Positions 10,302 to 20,029 are shown, numbered from the stretch's first letter. The stretch is 64,000 nt of DNA from Ochrobactrum sp. CGA5 (GCF_006345815.1 NZ_VCIG01000043.1:277499-341498); one strand, 5' to 3'. Translations and numbers: made by a program. Notes: generated by a model from the letters alone, not told the origin.

Positions 10302-11427
10302 TAGCCGCGAGCAGAAACTCAAGCGCTTCCTGACCGAAGAAGCGAAGGCGGTCGGTTTCGATGCCGTCGCCTTCACGACGCCGGATGCAATTCCGCAAGC
10401 GCCGGAACGGTTGCGCCAGTACATTGCCGAGGGCCACCACGCCGACATGGAATGGATGGAGGAGACCGAGGCCCGCCGCAGCGATCCAAGCGTGCTATGG
10501 CCGGAAGTCCGTTCGATCATGATGCTCGCGATGAATTACGGACCGGACGTCAATCCGCTGGCCATTCTGGAAAGACAAGATCGCGCGGCAATCTCGGTCT
10601 ATGCGCAGAACCGCGACTATCATGACATCATCAAGGGCAAGCTCAAGCATGTGGCGAGCCGTTTTGCCGCGCGCGCCGGACAGGACGTGAAGGTTTTCGT
10701 CGACACTGCACCCGTCATGGAAAAGCCGCTGGCTGAGGCCGCAGGGCTCGGGTGGCAAGGCAAGCACACCAACCTGGTAAGCCGCGAACTTGGCTCATGG
10801 CTATTCCTTGGCTCCATCTTCACAACGGCGGAAATCCCGCCCGACCAGCCTGAACGCGATCACTGCGGCTCCTGTCGCGCCTGTCTGGACGCTTGTCCCA
10901 CCAAGGCTTTCCCTGCGCCCTATCGCATTGATGCACGGCGTTGCATCTCCTATCTCACAATCGAGAATAAGGGGCCGATACCGCAGGAATTCCGCAAGGC
11001 GATGGGCAACCGCATCTATGGCTGCGATGACTGCCTTTCCGTGTGTCCGTGGAACAAGTTCGCGCAGACGACCAGGGAAATGAAGCTGAAAGCCCGTGTT
11101 GACCTTAAGGAACCACGTCTGGCCGATTTGCTGGCACTGGATGATCCGGCTTTCCGCACCCTGTTTTCCGGCTCGCCGGTGAAAAGGATCGGGCGTGACC
11201 GCTTCATACGCAACGTGCTGATCGCCGCTGGCAATTCCGGCGACGTCACTCTTCTGCCAGATGTCGAACGATTACTGGAAGACAAAGCGCCGGTTGTGCG
11301 CGGTGCTGCAGTATGGGCCATGCAACAACTGGCCAGCCCCGACCGCGTGGCCGAAATGCAGAAACGTCTGGCCTCCTCAGAAGAGGATGCTACGGTAAGG
11401 GCAGAGTGGATAAAGGAGGAAGCTTGA
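10282..11427 (+). CDS. queG: Epoxyqueuosine reductase QueG
   Basis: 381 residues from the ATG at 10282; an upstream TTG at 10264 is in frame but lies deeper inside the previous gene. Two ferredoxin-like 4Fe-4S clusters are seen: [12 protein letters not shown] and CDDCLSVCP. The catalytic region [20 protein letters not shown] and a C-terminal HEAT-like segment are present. The enzyme performs the last step of queuosine synthesis in tRNA using cobalamin, which fits the presence of bluB at 20.3 kb. The start overlaps the preceding gene by 20 bases and the stop overlaps the next ATG (TGATG). Confidence 0.96.
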   Translation: MATSTSDSREQKLKRFLTEEAKAVGFDAVAFTTPDAIPQAPERLRQYIAEGHHADMEWMEETEARRSDPSVLWPEVRSIMMLAMNYGPDVNPLAILERQDRAAISVYAQNRDYHDIIKGKLKHVASRFAARAGQDVKVFVDTAPVMEKPLAEAAGLGWQGKHTNLVSRELGSWLFLGSIFTTAEIPPDQPERDHCGSCRACLDACPTKAFPAPYRIDARRCISYLTIENKGPIPQEFRKAMGNRIYGCDDCLSVCPWNKFAQTTREMKLKARVDLKEPRLADLLALDDPAFRTLFSGSPVKRIGRDRFIRNVLIAAGNSGDVTLLPDVERLLEDKAPVVRGAAVWAMQQLASPDRVAEMQKRLASSEEDATVRAEWIKEEA

Positions 11428-12296
11428 TGCGCGTTTTTCTGTTCGGAGCCGGTTATTCTGCCCAGGCCTTTGCTCAAAGGATCATCGGCGAAGCGGAACG
11501 CATCGACGGAACCACACGGCACGAGCAGAAATTCCCTTTTCTTGAACAGGCAGGCATAAAGCCCCTGCTTTTCGATGGTGAGACGCCCTCGCCCGAACTT
11601 CTCGACCGGCTTGCCCAATCCACCCACGTAGTGGTTTCGATTTCTCCCGGCGAAGGCGGAGACCCGGCGGTCGCTGTTGTTGAGGAAGCGCTTCGCCGCG
11701 CGGACAACACCATTCGCTGGATCGGCTATCTGTCTACAGTCGGCGTCTATGGCGATCATCAAGGCGACTGGGTGGATGAAACCGCGATCTGCAAGCCAGT
11801 GTCCCGTCGCAGTCTAGAGCGCGTCGAGGCCGAAGAAGCATGGGGACAATTGAGTGAACGGCATGGAACACCGCTTGCGATCCTGCGCCTTTCCGGCATC
11901 TACGGGCCGGGCCGCAACGCCTTCGTCAATCTGAAGCGGGGCACGGCACGGCGCATCGTTAAAGACGATCAGGTCTTCAACCGCATCCATGTCGAGGACA
12001 TCGCCGGTAGCCTGCGTTTTCTGGCGGGAACCAATACGGGCGGCATCTTCAATGTCACTGACAATGAACCAAGCCCCCCGCAGGATGTCGTCACCTATGC
12101 AGCCGAACTGATGGGCGTGACGCCGCCGCCAGCGATCGCCTTCGCGGAAGCCGACATGACACCGATGGCGCGCTCCTTCTATGGCGAGAACAAGCGCGTC
12201 TCCAACCAGCGCATCAGGGATCTGGGCTACGAATTTGTCTATCCTGACTATAAGACGGCATTTTCGGCCATGTGGCGCGACGATAGCTGGCGCTGA
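11427..12296 (+). CDS. NAD-dependent epimerase/dehydratase (SDR family)
   Basis: 289 residues starting at the ATG that overlaps the queG stop by one base, with AGGAGG ten bases upstream. The Rossmann motif is a shortened GAGYSAQAFA near residue 6, typical of atypical SDRs of the YeeZ/Gne-like group. The stretch WIGYLSTVGVYGDHQG holds the likely active-site Ser and Tyr and LRLSGIYGPGRNAF is family wording. The substrate is unknown. It is coupled to queG, but a queuosine role is not established. Confidence 0.88.
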   Translation: MRVFLFGAGYSAQAFAQRIIGEAERIDGTTRHEQKFPFLEQAGIKPLLFDGETPSPELLDRLAQSTHVVVSISPGEGGDPAVAVVEEALRRADNTIRWIGYLSTVGVYGDHQGDWVDETAICKPVSRRSLERVEAEEAWGQLSERHGTPLAILRLSGIYGPGRNAFVNLKRGTARRIVKDDQVFNRIHVEDIAGSLRFLAGTNTGGIFNVTDNEPSPPQDVVTYAAELMGVTPPPAIAFAEADMTPMARSFYGENKRVSNQRIRDLGYEFVYPDYKTAFSAMWRDDSWR

Positions 12297-12354
12297 TTTG
12301 CGTTACTCTTGTGCGGCTGCTAAAAATGCAACGGTGTCAAACCGGGATAAAACG

Positions 12355-12384
12355 ATGCGTAACGAAAAATCAGCAGAGAAATAA
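12355..12384 (+). CDS. Putative 9-codon leader peptide of the cmlA-like gene
   Basis: Reads MRNEKSAEK then TAA. A weak ribosome site (GGGA) lies about ten bases upstream. The integron cmlA gene is known to be regulated by translational attenuation through a 9-residue leader, MSTSKNADK, whose first eight residues inhibit peptidyl transferase. Here length, Met1, Lys5, Ala7, acidic residue 8 and Lys9 agree. A perfect hairpin begins at the base after the stop. The gene it would control starts 153 bases downstream. Function is inferred from this resemblance. Confidence 0.6.
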   Translation: MRNEKSAEK

Positions 12385-12414
12385 GCCGCAACAGCTTTTC
12401 CGACCTGTTGCGGC
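12385..12414 (+). promoter_or_regulatory. Hairpin directly after the leader peptide
   Basis: GCCGCAACAG (12385-12394), ten-base loop, CTGTTGCGGC (12405-12414): a perfect 10-bp stem starting at the base after the leader stop codon. No T-run follows, so it is not a standard terminator. A stalled ribosome on the leader would cover or melt its left arm. Confidence 0.6.
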
Positions 12415-12451
12415 ATCTGCCCCGGATAAATCTCCATTAAAGCGCACCCCG

Positions 12452-12483
12452 AAAATGTGTAACGGCTTTGGGATAAGGTGCGC
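12452..12483. repeat. Dispersed palindromic repeat in the cmlA-like leader region
   Basis: GCGCACC (12452-12458) and GGTGCGC (12477-12483) flank the core CCGAAAATGTGTAACGGCTTTGG, a copy of the family at 7200 and 48787. It is immediately followed by another hairpin, GCCTTA/TAAGGC (12482-12487 and 12492-12497, loop TAAA). Confidence 0.65.
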
Positions 12484-12537
12484 CTTATAAATAAGGCAGA
12501 TCGCCGCCCGATTACTTTCTCGAGCGGATGTTCCGTC

Positions 12538-13731
12538 ATGCCTTTTAATAACAAGCAAACTCCGGACTGGAGCTATTCCCTGCCATTCGCGCTCGCGTTG
12601 ATGGCCCCCTTCGACATTCTCGCCTCACTGGCCATGGACATCTACCTGCCGGTCGTGCCGTCCATGCCCGCCATCCTGCAAACGACGCCCGCGATGGTGC
12701 AGTTGACGCTTAGCCTCTACATGGTGATGCTGGGTGTCGGGCAACTACTGTTCGGCCCATTATCGGACCGCTTCGGACGCAGGCCCATCCTGCTTGGCGG
12801 CGGATTGGTATTCGCTCTTTCGTCCTTTGGCCTGGCGATTACCGACAATGCACCACTCTTCGTAGCACTTCGGCTCGTCCAGGCAACGGGAGCTTCGGCG
12901 GCGCTTGTCGCCACTTTCGCGACGGTCCGCGATGTCTACGCGGCGCGTCCCGAAGGTGCGACAATCTACAGCCTTTTCAGCGCTATGCTTTCCTTCGTCC
13001 CGGCCCTCGGGCCGATTGCCGGTGCGCTGATTGCAAAGGGTTTCGGATGGCGGACAATCTTTGCGTTGCTGGGTGTGCTCGGTCTCGTTGCGACATGGCG
13101 GGCCTTGCACCATTGGCACGAGACGCGCCCAAACAACAGCCCTCCACGCGCGGGCAGTATAGTCCGGATCATAAGTGATTTCCGCTTCTGGACCTATACG
13201 CTTGGCTTTGCGACGGCGATGGGCACTTTCTTCGTGTTCTTTTCCACGGCGCCACGCATTCTGATCGAACGCGGCGGCTTCGGCGAAACTACCTTTAGTT
13301 TTGCCTTCGCAAGTGTCGCCATCGTCATGATCGCCGCCACGCGCATCCTGCCACGTCACACACTGAAATGGGGCGCTCGTACAAGCGTGTCCCTTGGCAT
13401 GGCCGTGCTCCTCGCCAGTGGGCTCCTGCTTGTGGCGGGTGAGAAATTGCTGCAGCCATCATTTACAAGCCTCATCGTTCCGATGTGGCTTGCCGCTGTT
13501 GGGATCGTCCTCACCGGTTCGATGACAGCAAATGGTGCGCTTGCTGCCTTTGACGACAGTGCAGGCATGGCGGTCGCGGTCTATTTCTGCATCCAGAGCC
13601 TGATCGTCAGTCTCGCGGGAACCGCACTGGTCATCTTCTTGCCCGGCGATACCGCATGGCCGTTGATCATCTTCTGCACATTCATGCCATTGCTGGTTAT
13701 GGCCATGCTTGCGAGGCTACAACAGAGCTGA
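12538..13731 (+). CDS. CmlA/FloR-family chloramphenicol efflux MFS transporter
   Basis: 397 residues, 12 predicted membrane segments. The start ATG at 12538 gives MPFNNKQTPDWSYSLPFA, which aligns with the CmlA/FloR N-terminus; an in-frame start at 12478 would extend into the repeat. Family wording is strong: MDIYLPVVPSMP, QLTLSLYMVMLGVGQLLFGP, LSDRFGRRPILLGG, ASAALVATFATVRD and ETRP. Members export chloramphenicol and sometimes florfenicol by proton antiport. Divergence from integron cmlA suggests an intrinsic chromosomal member rather than a recent cassette: no attC or integrase was seen. Upstream lie a leader-like peptide and hairpins; expression may be drug-inducible. Confidence 0.88.
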   Translation: MPFNNKQTPDWSYSLPFALALMAPFDILASLAMDIYLPVVPSMPAILQTTPAMVQLTLSLYMVMLGVGQLLFGPLSDRFGRRPILLGGGLVFALSSFGLAITDNAPLFVALRLVQATGASAALVATFATVRDVYAARPEGATIYSLFSAMLSFVPALGPIAGALIAKGFGWRTIFALLGVLGLVATWRALHHWHETRPNNSPPRAGSIVRIISDFRFWTYTLGFATAMGTFFVFFSTAPRILIERGGFGETTFSFAFASVAIVMIAATRILPRHTLKWGARTSVSLGMAVLLASGLLLVAGEKLLQPSFTSLIVPMWLAAVGIVLTGSMTANGALAAFDDSAGMAVAVYFCIQSLIVSLAGTALVIFLPGDTAWPLIIFCTFMPLLVMAMLARLQQS

Positions 13732-13735
13732 GTGA

Positions 13736-13771
13736 AATGGCAGTCGGCAGCGTGAACTGTCGACTGCCATT
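13736..13771 (+). terminator. Terminator-like hairpin after the MFS gene
   Basis: AATGGCAGTCG (13736-13746) pairs perfectly with CGACTGCCATT (13761-13771); inner bases extend it with one G-U. It begins five bases after the stop region. No T-run follows, so factor-independent termination is uncertain. Confidence 0.5.
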
Positions 13772-13922
13772 GAAGCCCCGCCATTCACACAGCATAATGC
13801 CCGCAATCCGACTGCCTTGATTCGCAGCCCGGCGCTCTAACCAATTGAAGCCGCGCATCGTGCTTTCCGAAAACCGTAACCGATTTTCGAGCCGATGTTG
13901 TAGGAAAACATGGAATTGCCCC

Positions 13923-14855
13923 ATGATCGCAAAAAAATTGAAGAAGATCATTCTTGCAGCATCGCTGACCGCAATGATTGCGCCCGACTTTGTGCCGGTG
14001 AGCATGGCGGAAGACATGCCAGCCAAACAGGCCTTCGGCAGCGAAAAGCTTCCCGTATTGGCGCAGCAGCCGCAGTCTATCGGCTTTTATGCCAAGGGAT
14101 GTCTCGCCGGCGCTGTCGCGTTGCCGACGGATGGACCAAACTGGCAGGTTATGCGCCTTTCGCGCAACCGACGCTGGGGCCATCCGCGTATGATCGCTCT
14201 TCTGGAAAAATTATCCCGAGACGCAGCAAAAGACGGTTGGCCCGGCCTGCTCGTCGGCGACATCTCGCAGCCGCGCGGCGGCCCGATGCTCACCGGCCAC
14301 GCCTCGCATCAGGTTGGTCTCGATGCCGACATCTGGCTGACGCCGATGCCGAAAAAGCGGTTTACCGATGCCGAGCGCGAGAATGTTTCCGCCGTTTCGA
14401 TGCTGAAGCCGGATTCTCTTTATGTGGACCCGAAGAAGTGGACCCCTGCCCGCACAGCCCTTATCAAACATGCCGCAAGCTATCCGGAAGTTGAGCGCAT
14501 ATTCGTGCATCCCGGCATCAAGAAGCAGCTTTGCGACACAGTGACAGGTGATCGAAGCTGGCTCGGCAAGGTTCGCCCCTATTGGGGTCACTTCTACCAT
14601 TTCCACGTGCGCCTGACATGCCAGCCCGGCTCGCCCCAGTGCAAGCCGCAGCCGAAAGTTGCTGCAGGCGACGGTTGTGACAAGTCGCTTGCCTGGTGGT
14701 TCACCGACGAACCATGGAAGCCTGCGAAGCCGTCGAAGGAACCACCGAAAAAGCCGCGTCCGGTTATGGTCTCCGATCTACCGAAGGCGTGTGCTGCCGT
14801 CCTCAACGGCCCTGCGCCGAATTCGGTCGCGGAAGTCACCTACGGCGTGCAGTAA
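13923..14855 (+). CDS. mepA: Penicillin-insensitive murein endopeptidase MepA
   Basis: 310 residues from the ATG at 13923. Residues 1-29 form a Sec signal peptide (KKLKKIILAASLTAMIAP...SMA). The LAS-type metallopeptidase ligands are seen in HASHQVGLDADIW and WGHFYHFHVRL. It cleaves D-Ala-meso-DAP crosslinks in periplasmic peptidoglycan. The C-terminal 70 residues are Pro/Lys rich with several Cys, as in alphaproteobacterial MepA. Upstream is a degenerate palindromic repeat (about 13855-13897), so the promoter may lie inside or near it. Confidence 0.94.
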   Translation: MIAKKLKKIILAASLTAMIAPDFVPVSMAEDMPAKQAFGSEKLPVLAQQPQSIGFYAKGCLAGAVALPTDGPNWQVMRLSRNRRWGHPRMIALLEKLSRDAAKDGWPGLLVGDISQPRGGPMLTGHASHQVGLDADIWLTPMPKKRFTDAERENVSAVSMLKPDSLYVDPKKWTPARTALIKHAASYPEVERIFVHPGIKKQLCDTVTGDRSWLGKVRPYWGHFYHFHVRLTCQPGSPQCKPQPKVAAGDGCDKSLAWWFTDEPWKPAKPSKEPPKKPRPVMVSDLPKACAAVLNGPAPNSVAEVTYGVQ

Positions 14856-14963
14856 AAGGGCTTTATCGCAAATCCTCTTTTCAGGCCCATTGTGCTTCGC
14901 TATAGATTTAAAACGATTTAGGATGTTAATGACAAGGTTATCAACTTGTAAGGTTGCTCATTC

Positions 14964-15341
14964 ATGACAGAACGCCTGCGCATAGCTCTGATTGCCCACG
15001 ACCAGAAGAAGGATGACATGGTCGCCTTCGCCAAAGCGCATGAGCTGGCCTTGGCCCGTTATGACATCGTCGCGACGGGAACGACTGGCGGTCTCATTCT
15101 GGATGCTTGCCCTTCACTCAGCGTTCAGCGTGTGAAAAGCGGGCCACTCGGAGGAGACCAGCAGATCGGCGCAATGATCGCGGAAGGCACGGTGGAAGTG
15201 CTTATCTTCTTCATCGACCCGCTGTCCCCGCTCCCACACGATGTTGATGTGAAGGCGCTGACACGCCTTGGCAGCGTCTACGATATTCCAATGGCGCTCA
15301 ATCGCGCCACTGCCGAGAAGCTCATCAAGGCGCTTGATTAA
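14964..15341 (+). CDS. mgsA: Methylglyoxal synthase
   Basis: 125 residues. Family motifs: [13 protein letters not shown] (His12), [23 protein letters not shown] (catalytic Asp65 in GDQQ) and [14 protein letters not shown] (His92). It converts dihydroxyacetone phosphate to methylglyoxal, a bypass that relieves sugar-phosphate stress. It is about 120 bases upstream of glk on the same strand, a sugar-metabolism pairing, although a palindromic repeat lies between them. Confidence 0.95.
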   Translation: MTERLRIALIAHDQKKDDMVAFAKAHELALARYDIVATGTTGGLILDACPSLSVQRVKSGPLGGDQQIGAMIAEGTVEVLIFFIDPLSPLPHDVDVKALTRLGSVYDIPMALNRATAEKLIKALD

Positions 15342-15424
15342 ATCCGACACAAGACAGCCTCGCCGGCCTAGGATCATTGCAGGCGAAAGACATGACCAGG
15401 GAGAAGGACATGCCAGAGACGACG

Positions 15425-15469
15425 GCATGTCTCCCAAAAGTGGGAACCGGTTTTGGGAAAAAGACATGC
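15425..15469. repeat. Palindromic repeat overlapping the glk start codon
   Basis: GCATGTCT (15425-15432) and AGACATGC (15462-15469) flank CCCAAAAGTGGGAACCGG and TTTTGGG, itself a nested inverted repeat (CCCAAAA/TTTTGGG). The ATG proposed for glk (15466-15468) is inside the right arm. Confidence 0.75.
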
Positions 15470-16503
15470 GTGAAAGCAAAGAAATAGAGCGGACCGAACA
15501 GGGTTTCCGGTTTCCAGTACTTGTCGGCGATATCGGCGGCACCAATGCCCGTTTTGCTATCTTGGTGGATTCCAATGCCGAGCCAAAGGAGTTTCCCGTT
15601 CTCCAGACGGCGGATTATGCGACCATCGACGAGGCAATACAGAGCGCCATTCTCGATCACACCTCGATCCGGCCACGCTCCGCGATTCTCGCAGTGGCCG
15701 GTCCCGTCGACGGTGACGAGATCGACCTCACCAATTGCGATTGGGTCGTGCGCCCGAAAAAGATGATCGCCAATCTCGGTTTCGAGGACGTGACGGTGCT
15801 CAACGATTTCGAGGCACAGGCGCTCGCCGTTGTGTCTCTCGGCAGCGGTCATCTGGAACAGATCGGCGGCAAGCCGGAAGAAGTGATTGCCACCCGCGTT
15901 GTGCTCGGGCCGGGCACGGGGCTGGGGGTGGCCGGTCTTGTCCGCACACGTCATGCGTGGGTGCCGGTGCCAGGTGAAGGCGGCCATATCGATATTGGTC
16001 CGCGCACAACACGCGATTATCAGGTGTTCCCGCATATCGAACGCATCGAAGGCCGCGTCGCTGGCGAACAGATCCTTTGCGGTCGCGGCTTGCGTAATCT
16101 TTATCTTGCCATATGCGCCGCCGACAAGGTGACGCCGACGCTGGAAACCCCCGCCGACATTACCTCAGCCGGGCTTGACGGAAGCGATGCGCAGGCGGAA
16201 GAAACCTTGCATCTGTTCGTCACCTATCTAGGGCGGGTCGCAGGCGACCTGGCGTTGATTTTCATGGCGCATGGCGGCGTCTATCTTTCAGGCGGCATTC
16301 CGCAGCGTATCCTTTCCGCACTCAAGACAGGCGCGTTCCGCGAAGCTTTCGAGGACAAGGCTCCTCACAAGGTCATCATGCGCGATATTCCTGTCCGTGT
16401 GATCACGCATCAGCTTGCAGCCCTTGCGGGGCTTTCCGCCTTCGCACAGGCACCTGCCCGCTTTGAGGTCTCGACCGAAGGACGCCGCTGGCAGACCGGT
16501 TGA
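15466..16503 (+). CDS. glk: Glucokinase (Glk family)
   Basis: 345 residues from the ATG at 15466. Phosphate-1 motif [12 protein letters not shown] (19-30), [40 protein letters not shown] and [14 protein letters not shown] are diagnostic. It phosphorylates glucose at C6 with ATP. The start is odd: it lies in a dispersed repeat. An ATG at 15411 has a much better ribosome site (GGGAGAAGG) but is out of frame and ends after about 25 codons; an in-frame ATG at 15427 is also within the repeat. The repeat may have rewritten the N-terminus. Confidence 0.93.
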   Translation: MRESKEIERTEQGFRFPVLVGDIGGTNARFAILVDSNAEPKEFPVLQTADYATIDEAIQSAILDHTSIRPRSAILAVAGPVDGDEIDLTNCDWVVRPKKMIANLGFEDVTVLNDFEAQALAVVSLGSGHLEQIGGKPEEVIATRVVLGPGTGLGVAGLVRTRHAWVPVPGEGGHIDIGPRTTRDYQVFPHIERIEGRVAGEQILCGRGLRNLYLAICAADKVTPTLETPADITSAGLDGSDAQAEETLHLFVTYLGRVAGDLALIFMAHGGVYLSGGIPQRILSALKTGAFREAFEDKAPHKVIMRDIPVRVITHQLAALAGLSAFAQAPARFEVSTEGRRWQTG

Positions 16504-16548
16504 CCCGCAAAGCTTGAGGATGGTCAAGCCGCACGGATAACGTTATAG

Positions 16549-16593
16549 AAACGCTGCACTGAAATTGCCGACGGCTTTTTCAATGCAGCGTTT
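16549..16593 (+). terminator. Terminator-like inverted repeat after glk
   Basis: AAACGCTGCA (16549-16558) and TGCAGCGTTT (16584-16593), perfect 10-bp arms with further inner pairing (GAAA/TTTC). It lies about 45 bases after the glk stop. Confidence 0.5.
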
Positions 16594-16669
16594 CCGTATG
16601 GGAAGTCGTATTTTTCAACGAGAGCCGCCGGCATGCCGGAAGGCTAAGAGATAAAAAGCGCTTTTGCAC

Positions 16670-18499
16670 GTGAGTCTATTCAAGAAGAAAAACAAGAAGA
16701 TCGATACGGGCGAAGCCACCCGCGTAATCCGGCGGATGATGTCAGAAAACATCCGCGAATATAAGAATAATTACATTATCGCCATCCTCGCATCGCTCAT
16801 CGTCGGCGGATCAAACGGTGCGCTGGCCTATCTGATGAAGCCGATGATCGACAAGATATTCTACGAGCAGAATCTCGGTCTGGTCTGGGTTATTTGCGGC
16901 ACATTGCTGGTCATCTTCATACTGCGCGGCTTTTCCGGCTACATACAGGCCGTGGAGCTTGCCAAGATCGGTAATAATCTGGTCGCGCGCTATCAAAAGC
17001 GCATTTTTGACCATCTAATGAAGCTCGGTCTCGATTTCTACAATGATACACGTTCGGGTCATCTGGCTGCACAGATCAACCAGAATGTTTCCGGCATTCG
17101 TGACCTTCTCAACATGACGATTTCGTCGATCGCGCGCGACCTCATCTCGCTTATCGGCCTCATCGGCACGATGTTCTATATGGACCCGATACTGTCCGTT
17201 GCGATTTTCCTCATCGGACCGCCACTCATTCTGGCCGTTGCCTATATTTCGCGTCGTATTCGCTCCGTCACCCGCGATCTTGTCCATCTCAACTCCCATC
17301 TGCTGGGCGCGATGCAGGAATCGATTCAGGGCATCGCCATCGTCAAGGCCTTCACGATGGAAGATCAGCTACGCGCCAAGATCGGCAAGCTCATCGACCA
17401 GTCCGAAGGCCGCAGCAACAAGATCGCCAAGGTCTCCGAACGTACGACGCCCATTTCCGAAATGCTGGCCGGTTTCGCCGTAGCGGGCGTGCTGGCCTAT
17501 AGCGGCTATCGCGCCATTCTTGAACAACAGCCCCCCGGCGCAACCTTTGCCTTCATAACCGCAATGTTACTTGCCTATGACCCTGCGCGTCGCCTTGCCC
17601 GTCTCCAAGTCGGGCTGGAAAAAGCGCTCGTGAATGCACGCATGATCTATGAAGTGCTAGACATAGAGCCGCGCCAGCGCGATCTTCCGGGTGCCGTGGA
17701 ACTTAAAGCAGGTCCCGGTGAAATCCGCTTCGAGAATATCTACTTCTCCTATAATGAAACCGCTCCGGTGCTGCATGGCGTCAGCTTCGTCGCCAAGGCA
17801 GGTGAGGCCACAGCCGTGGTCGGCGCCTCAGGTGCAGGCAAATCGACGCTCATCAATCTCGTCCAGCGCTTCTACGATGTCGACAGCGGCAAGATTCTGT
17901 TCGACGAACAGGATATCGCGCAGGTCAAGAAGCGCTCGCTGCGCCACGCCATCGCCTATGTTTCGCAACAGCCTTATCTGTTCGAGGGTACCATTGCCGA
18001 CAATATCCGCTATGGCCGCCCTGACGCCACGGACGAGGAAATAATCGAGGCGGCCAAGCTCGCCCATGCGCATGAGTTTATCCTGCAGCAGCCACTGGGC
18101 TACGATACACCGGTCGGCGAAAATGGTGTGACGCTCTCCGGCGGCCAGCGCCAGCGGGTTTCCATCGCTCGCGCCATCGTGCGCAATGCGCCGGTTCTCC
18201 TGCTTGATGAAGCGACTTCCGCGCTCGACAACGAATCGGAGAAGCGGGTCCAGCAGGCGCTGGAAGGCATCATGCAGAACCGCACCACTATCGTGATTGC
18301 GCACCGCCTTTCCACGGTGGTCAATGCAGATCGCATCGTGGTGATGGAAGCCGGTCGCGTGGTGGAAGAAGGCCGTCACGACGATCTGATCGCGATCCAG
18401 AACGGCGTCTATGCGCGCTTCTATCAATTGCAGAGTGGCAGCGGCGATATCATCACCGAGCAGACGGCAGAAGAATTGCGGACAGGAGAAACCCGATGA
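16670..18499 (+). CDS. MsbA-type lipid A/lipid ABC exporter (fused permease-ATPase)
   Basis: About 609 residues from the GTG at 16670; a TTG at 16664 would add two. Six membrane segments in the first 320 residues, then an ABC ATPase: Walker [10 protein letters not shown], signature [10 protein letters not shown], Walker [14 protein letters not shown]-loop IAHRLSTV. This is a type IV exporter half-transporter acting as a homodimer, probably flipping lipid A-core or another lipid across the inner membrane; a multidrug exporter is the alternative. Its stop overlaps the dapB ATG by four bases (ATGA), so the two are coupled. Confidence 0.88.
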   Translation: MSLFKKKNKKIDTGEATRVIRRMMSENIREYKNNYIIAILASLIVGGSNGALAYLMKPMIDKIFYEQNLGLVWVICGTLLVIFILRGFSGYIQAVELAKIGNNLVARYQKRIFDHLMKLGLDFYNDTRSGHLAAQINQNVSGIRDLLNMTISSIARDLISLIGLIGTMFYMDPILSVAIFLIGPPLILAVAYISRRIRSVTRDLVHLNSHLLGAMQESIQGIAIVKAFTMEDQLRAKIGKLIDQSEGRSNKIAKVSERTTPISEMLAGFAVAGVLAYSGYRAILEQQPPGATFAFITAMLLAYDPARRLARLQVGLEKALVNARMIYEVLDIEPRQRDLPGAVELKAGPGEIRFENIYFSYNETAPVLHGVSFVAKAGEATAVVGASGAGKSTLINLVQRFYDVDSGKILFDEQDIAQVKKRSLRHAIAYVSQQPYLFEGTIADNIRYGRPDATDEEIIEAAKLAHAHEFILQQPLGYDTPVGENGVTLSGGQRQRVSIARAIVRNAPVLLLDEATSALDNESEKRVQQALEGIMQNRTTIVIAHRLSTVVNADRIVVMEAGRVVEEGRHDDLIAIQNGVYARFYQLQSGSGDIITEQTAEELRTGETR

Positions 18500-19329
18500 G
18501 CGGAGATACGCAGAACAGCGAAGTGGGCCTCGTCGTCGTCGGTGCTGGCGGGCGCATGGGGCAAACCTTGATCCGAACCATCCAAACCATTGAAGGCGCG
18601 AAGCTGGTCGGTGCTATCGAACGCTCCAGCTCTCCCTTTCTGGGCAAGGATGCGGGGGAAGTCATCGGCATAGGTCCGCTCGGCGTAACAATCACTGACG
18701 ATCCGCTGCCGGTTTTTGCCAAGGCGCAGGGCGTCCTCGATTTCACAAGCCCTGCGGCAAGCGTAGAATTTGCAGGGCTTGCTGCGCAGGCGCGTATCGT
18801 ACACATCATCGGCACGACGGGCTGTTCGGATGACGACGAAGAGAAAATCCGCGCCGCCGCCCGTCATGCAACCATCGTCAAATCCGGCAATATGAGCCTT
18901 GGCGTCAATCTTCTATCGGTTCTGGTGCGGAAGGCGGCGCAAGCACTCGACCCCGCAGATTTCGACATCGAAATTCTTGAGATGCACCACAAGCATAAGG
19001 TTGACGCCCCGTCCGGCACCGCGCTGCTTCTCGGAGAAGCCGCAGCCAGAGGACGCAATATTGCACTGGCGGAAAACAGTGTTCGCATACGCGACGGCTA
19101 TACGGGACCGCGCGAAACCGGCTCCATCGGCTTTGCAACCTTGCGCGGCGGTTCGGTCATCGGCGATCATTCCGTGATTCTTGCCGGCCCCGGTGAACGC
19201 GTCGTTCTTTCACATCATGCCGAGGATCGTTCTATCTTCGCGCGCGGCGCCATCAAGGCTGCACTTTGGGCCTATGGCAAAAAGCCCGGTCTCTATTCCA
19301 TGCTCGATGTTCTCGGGCTGAACGACTGA
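18496..19329 (+). CDS. dapB: 4-hydroxy-tetrahydrodipicolinate reductase
   Basis: 277 residues. NAD(P)-binding motif [13 protein letters not shown] (about 13-25), [17 protein letters not shown] and the catalytic stretch [15 protein letters not shown] (His164/His165, Lys168) are all present. It makes tetrahydrodipicolinate for lysine and diaminopimelate. Four-base overlap with the upstream exporter and 26 bases before gpmA suggest a unit exporter-dapB-gpmA. Confidence 0.96.
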   Translation: MSGDTQNSEVGLVVVGAGGRMGQTLIRTIQTIEGAKLVGAIERSSSPFLGKDAGEVIGIGPLGVTITDDPLPVFAKAQGVLDFTSPAASVEFAGLAAQARIVHIIGTTGCSDDDEEKIRAAARHATIVKSGNMSLGVNLLSVLVRKAAQALDPADFDIEILEMHHKHKVDAPSGTALLLGEAAARGRNIALAENSVRIRDGYTGPRETGSIGFATLRGGSVIGDHSVILAGPGERVVLSHHAEDRSIFARGAIKAALWAYGKKPGLYSMLDVLGLND

Positions 19330-19355
19330 TTTTCTTTATTAACGGAGCGTTGCAT

Positions 19356-19976
19356 ATGTCTCGTACTCTCGTCCTGGTCCGCCACGGTCAAAGCGAATGG
19401 AACCTCAAGAACCTGTTCACCGGCTGGCGCGATCCGGGCCTGACCGAACAGGGCCATGCCGAAGCCAAGGCTGCTGGCCAGCGCCTGAAGGCTGCTGGTC
19501 TCAAGTTCGACATCGCCTACACGTCCGCGCTGTCACGCGCACAGGTGACTTGCCAGCACATTCTTGATGAACTCGGTCAGTCTGATCTCAAGACAATCCG
19601 CGATCAGGCCCTGAACGAACGTGACTATGGCGATCTGTCCGGCCTCAACAAGGACGATGCACGCGCAAAATGGGGTGAAGAACAGGTCCATATCTGGCGC
19701 CGTTCCTATGACGTTCCACCTCCGGGAGGTGAAAGTCTGAAGGACACCGGCGCGCGCGTATGGCCGTATTATCTGCATACGGTGCAACCACATGTACTGC
19801 GCGGCGAGACGGTTCTGGTTGCCGCCCACGGCAATTCGCTTCGTGCGCTGATCATGGCGCTCGACGGTCTGACGCCGGAACAGATTCTCAAGCAGGAACT
19901 TAACACCGGCGTTCCTGTTATTTACCGGCTCAATGCTGATTCGACTGTCGCTTCGAAGGAAATTCTCGAAGCTTGA
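19356..19976 (+). CDS. gpmA: 2,3-bisphosphoglycerate-dependent phosphoglycerate mutase
   Basis: 206 residues from the ATG at 19356 (GGAG twelve bases upstream), the short form common in alphaproteobacteria. Catalytic histidine in [10 protein letters not shown] (His10), then [23 protein letters not shown] and [11 protein letters not shown]. It interconverts 3- and 2-phosphoglycerate in lower glycolysis. A GC-rich hairpin follows. Confidence 0.96.
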   Translation: MSRTLVLVRHGQSEWNLKNLFTGWRDPGLTEQGHAEAKAAGQRLKAAGLKFDIAYTSALSRAQVTCQHILDELGQSDLKTIRDQALNERDYGDLSGLNKDDARAKWGEEQVHIWRRSYDVPPPGGESLKDTGARVWPYYLHTVQPHVLRGETVLVAAHGNSLRALIMALDGLTPEQILKQELNTGVPVIYRLNADSTVASKEILEA

Positions 19977-20000
19977 TCGCGGCCTGGCTGTGGACTTGTC

Positions 20001-20029
20001 GGGCGCGTCCGAGCGCCCGTCCCTCTTTT
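20001..20029 (+). terminator. Terminator of gpmA
   Basis: GGGCGC (20001-20006), loop GTCCGA, GCGCCC (20013-20018), then the T-rich GTCCCTCTTTTC. It lies 25 bases after the gpmA stop. Confidence 0.65.

Noticed and set aside
12300..13780. cmlA-like gene as a recent integron cassette
   Set aside because: No attC-like site, integrase or cassette neighbours; sequence is well diverged from integron cmlA and matches local composition.
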